A stretch of DNA of 64,000 nt, from the NCBI RefSeq assembly GCF_019303495.1, contig NZ_JAEVFI010000007.1, positions 62,001 through 126,000 of the forward strand, read 5' to 3'. Below, piece after piece: positions 63,476-64,000 of the stretch. A program made the translations under genes and the position numbers. Each line of letters starts with the position of its first letter. Position 1 is the stretch's first letter. This DNA is from Streptomyces sp. JJ66. GTDB taxonomy: Bacteria; Actinomycetota; Actinomycetes; Streptomycetales; Streptomycetaceae. The notes under the pieces were generated by a model that was given only the letters and a program-made list of their open reading frames with translations, had not been told where the DNA came from and searched no databases.

Positions 63476-64000
63476 ATGGCCCCCATGGCCATGCCCTCAG
63501 GGTCCTCCGCGTCCTCACCGTCCGCCGCCGCGTCCGCGTCATCTGCCACGCCGTCGCGCCGTCTCGTGCTCGCCTCCCAGTCTCCCGCACGGCTCGGGCT
63601 GCTGCGGCAGGCCGGACTCGCGCCCGAGGTGATCGTCAGCGGGGTGGACGAGGACGCGCTGAGCGCCCCGACCCCCAGCGAGCTGGCGCTCGTCCTCGCC
63701 GAGGCCAAGGCCGACGCCGTCGCCACCCGTCCGGAAGCCGCCGGTGCCCTGGTGGTCGGCTGTGACTCGGTGCTGGAGCTGGACGGCCGCGCGCTGGGCA
63801 AGCCCGCCGACGCCGAGGACGCCACAGCCCGCTGGAAGGCGATGCGCGGGCGCACCGGCGTCCTGCTGACCGGCCACTGCGTCATCGACACCGCCTCCGG
63901 CGACCGGGCGAGCGCCACCGCCGCCACGACCGTCCGGTTCGCCGAGCCCACGGACGCCGAGATCGCCGCGTACGTCGCCTCCGGTGAACCCCTGCACGTC
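63476..64000 (+). CDS. maf: Maf-family nucleotide pyrophosphatase, C-terminus off the window edge
   Basis: Partial gene: ~175 residues visible. Maf motif [20 protein letters not shown] near the N-terminus, then [18 protein letters not shown] with the catalytic Asp, and [11 protein letters not shown]. Maf proteins are dTTP/UTP pyrophosphatases that restrain septation. ATG starts at 63476, 63485 and 63491 are all possible; none has a convincing ribosome site, so the first is listed. Confidence 0.85.
   Translation, partial: MAPMAMPSGSSASSPSAAASASSATPSRRLVLASQSPARLGLLRQAGLAPEVIVSGVDEDALSAPTPSELALVLAEAKADAVATRPEAAGALVVGCDSVLELDGRALGKPADAEDATARWKAMRGRTGVLLTGHCVIDTASGDRASATAATTVRFAEPTDAEIAAYVASGEPLHV

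Overview
The window is very GC-rich and uses GTG/ATG starts, many 4-nt GTGA/ATGA stop-start overlaps, mycothiol chemistry (Mca), Scr1-type XRE/DUF397 regulators, an actinobacterial acyl-CoA carboxylase epsilon subunit and a LAxTG surface peptide. All of this points to the chromosome of a Streptomyces or close relative. Much of the housekeeping gene order (mca-greA-ilvA-metB-msrA, and ldt-hutH-GGDEF-enoyl-CoA hydratase-cyclase-birA-pccB-pccE-maf) resembles, from memory, the S. coelicolor SCO4923-SCO4968 neighbourhood; I could not check this.

Layout. 0-3.6 kb: histidine utilisation genes (hutF partial, an M20 amidohydrolase, hutU). 3.7-7.5 kb: a membrane-anchored protein, a thiolase and a Bax-inhibitor-1 membrane protein. 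7.9-11.2 kb: a large membrane-tethered NB-ARC/TPR protein. 11.2-13.7 kb: mca with a small membrane partner, a DUF4307 protein and greA. 13.8-17.8 kb: an accessory cluster of Scr1-type regulators (63-aa protein/DUF6879/XRE, XRE/DUF397, a lone DUF397-like protein). 17.9-26.5 kb: drug-type ABC exporter, ilvA, MarR regulator, SigE-type sigma factor with a membrane partner, metB, msrA. 26.6-33.4 kb: accessory genes (APH-like kinase, HTH/TPR regulator, HATPase, VapBC toxin-antitoxin, MFS exporter).

33.6-49.6 kb is the centrepiece: a complete actinobacterial high-affinity [NiFe]-hydrogenase locus (group 1h, formerly group 5). One arm on the minus strand runs hypX, small subunit, large subunit, NifU-like protein, DUF5947, a 68-aa protein, DUF6084, a 412-aa protein, a fused maturation protease and a 43-aa membrane peptide. 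The divergent plus-strand arm runs hypA-hypB-hypF-hypC-hypD-hypE. HypE/HypF make the cyanide ligands, HypC/HypD assemble the Fe site, HypX is the predicted aerobic source of the CO ligand, HypA/HypB deliver nickel and the protease trims the large subunit. The small subunit carries Asp where the usual second Cys of the proximal cluster sits, the signature of the O2-insensitive enzymes that consume trace atmospheric H2. At least five co-transcribed genes have no established function and are the best candidates for an undescribed electron-transfer or maturation module.

49.7-64 kb: a DJ-1/PfpI protein, an L,D-transpeptidase, a compositionally distinct lipoprotein, a tiny LAxTG-anchored peptide, hutH, a GAF-GGDEF cyclase, enoyl-CoA hydratase, a class III nucleotide cyclase, birA, pccB-pccE-HAD phosphatase, a 42-aa membrane protein and maf (partial). 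hutH lies 52 kb from hutU, but both carry the same inverted-repeat site (ATTCA-N14-TGAAT), indicating a common hut regulator.
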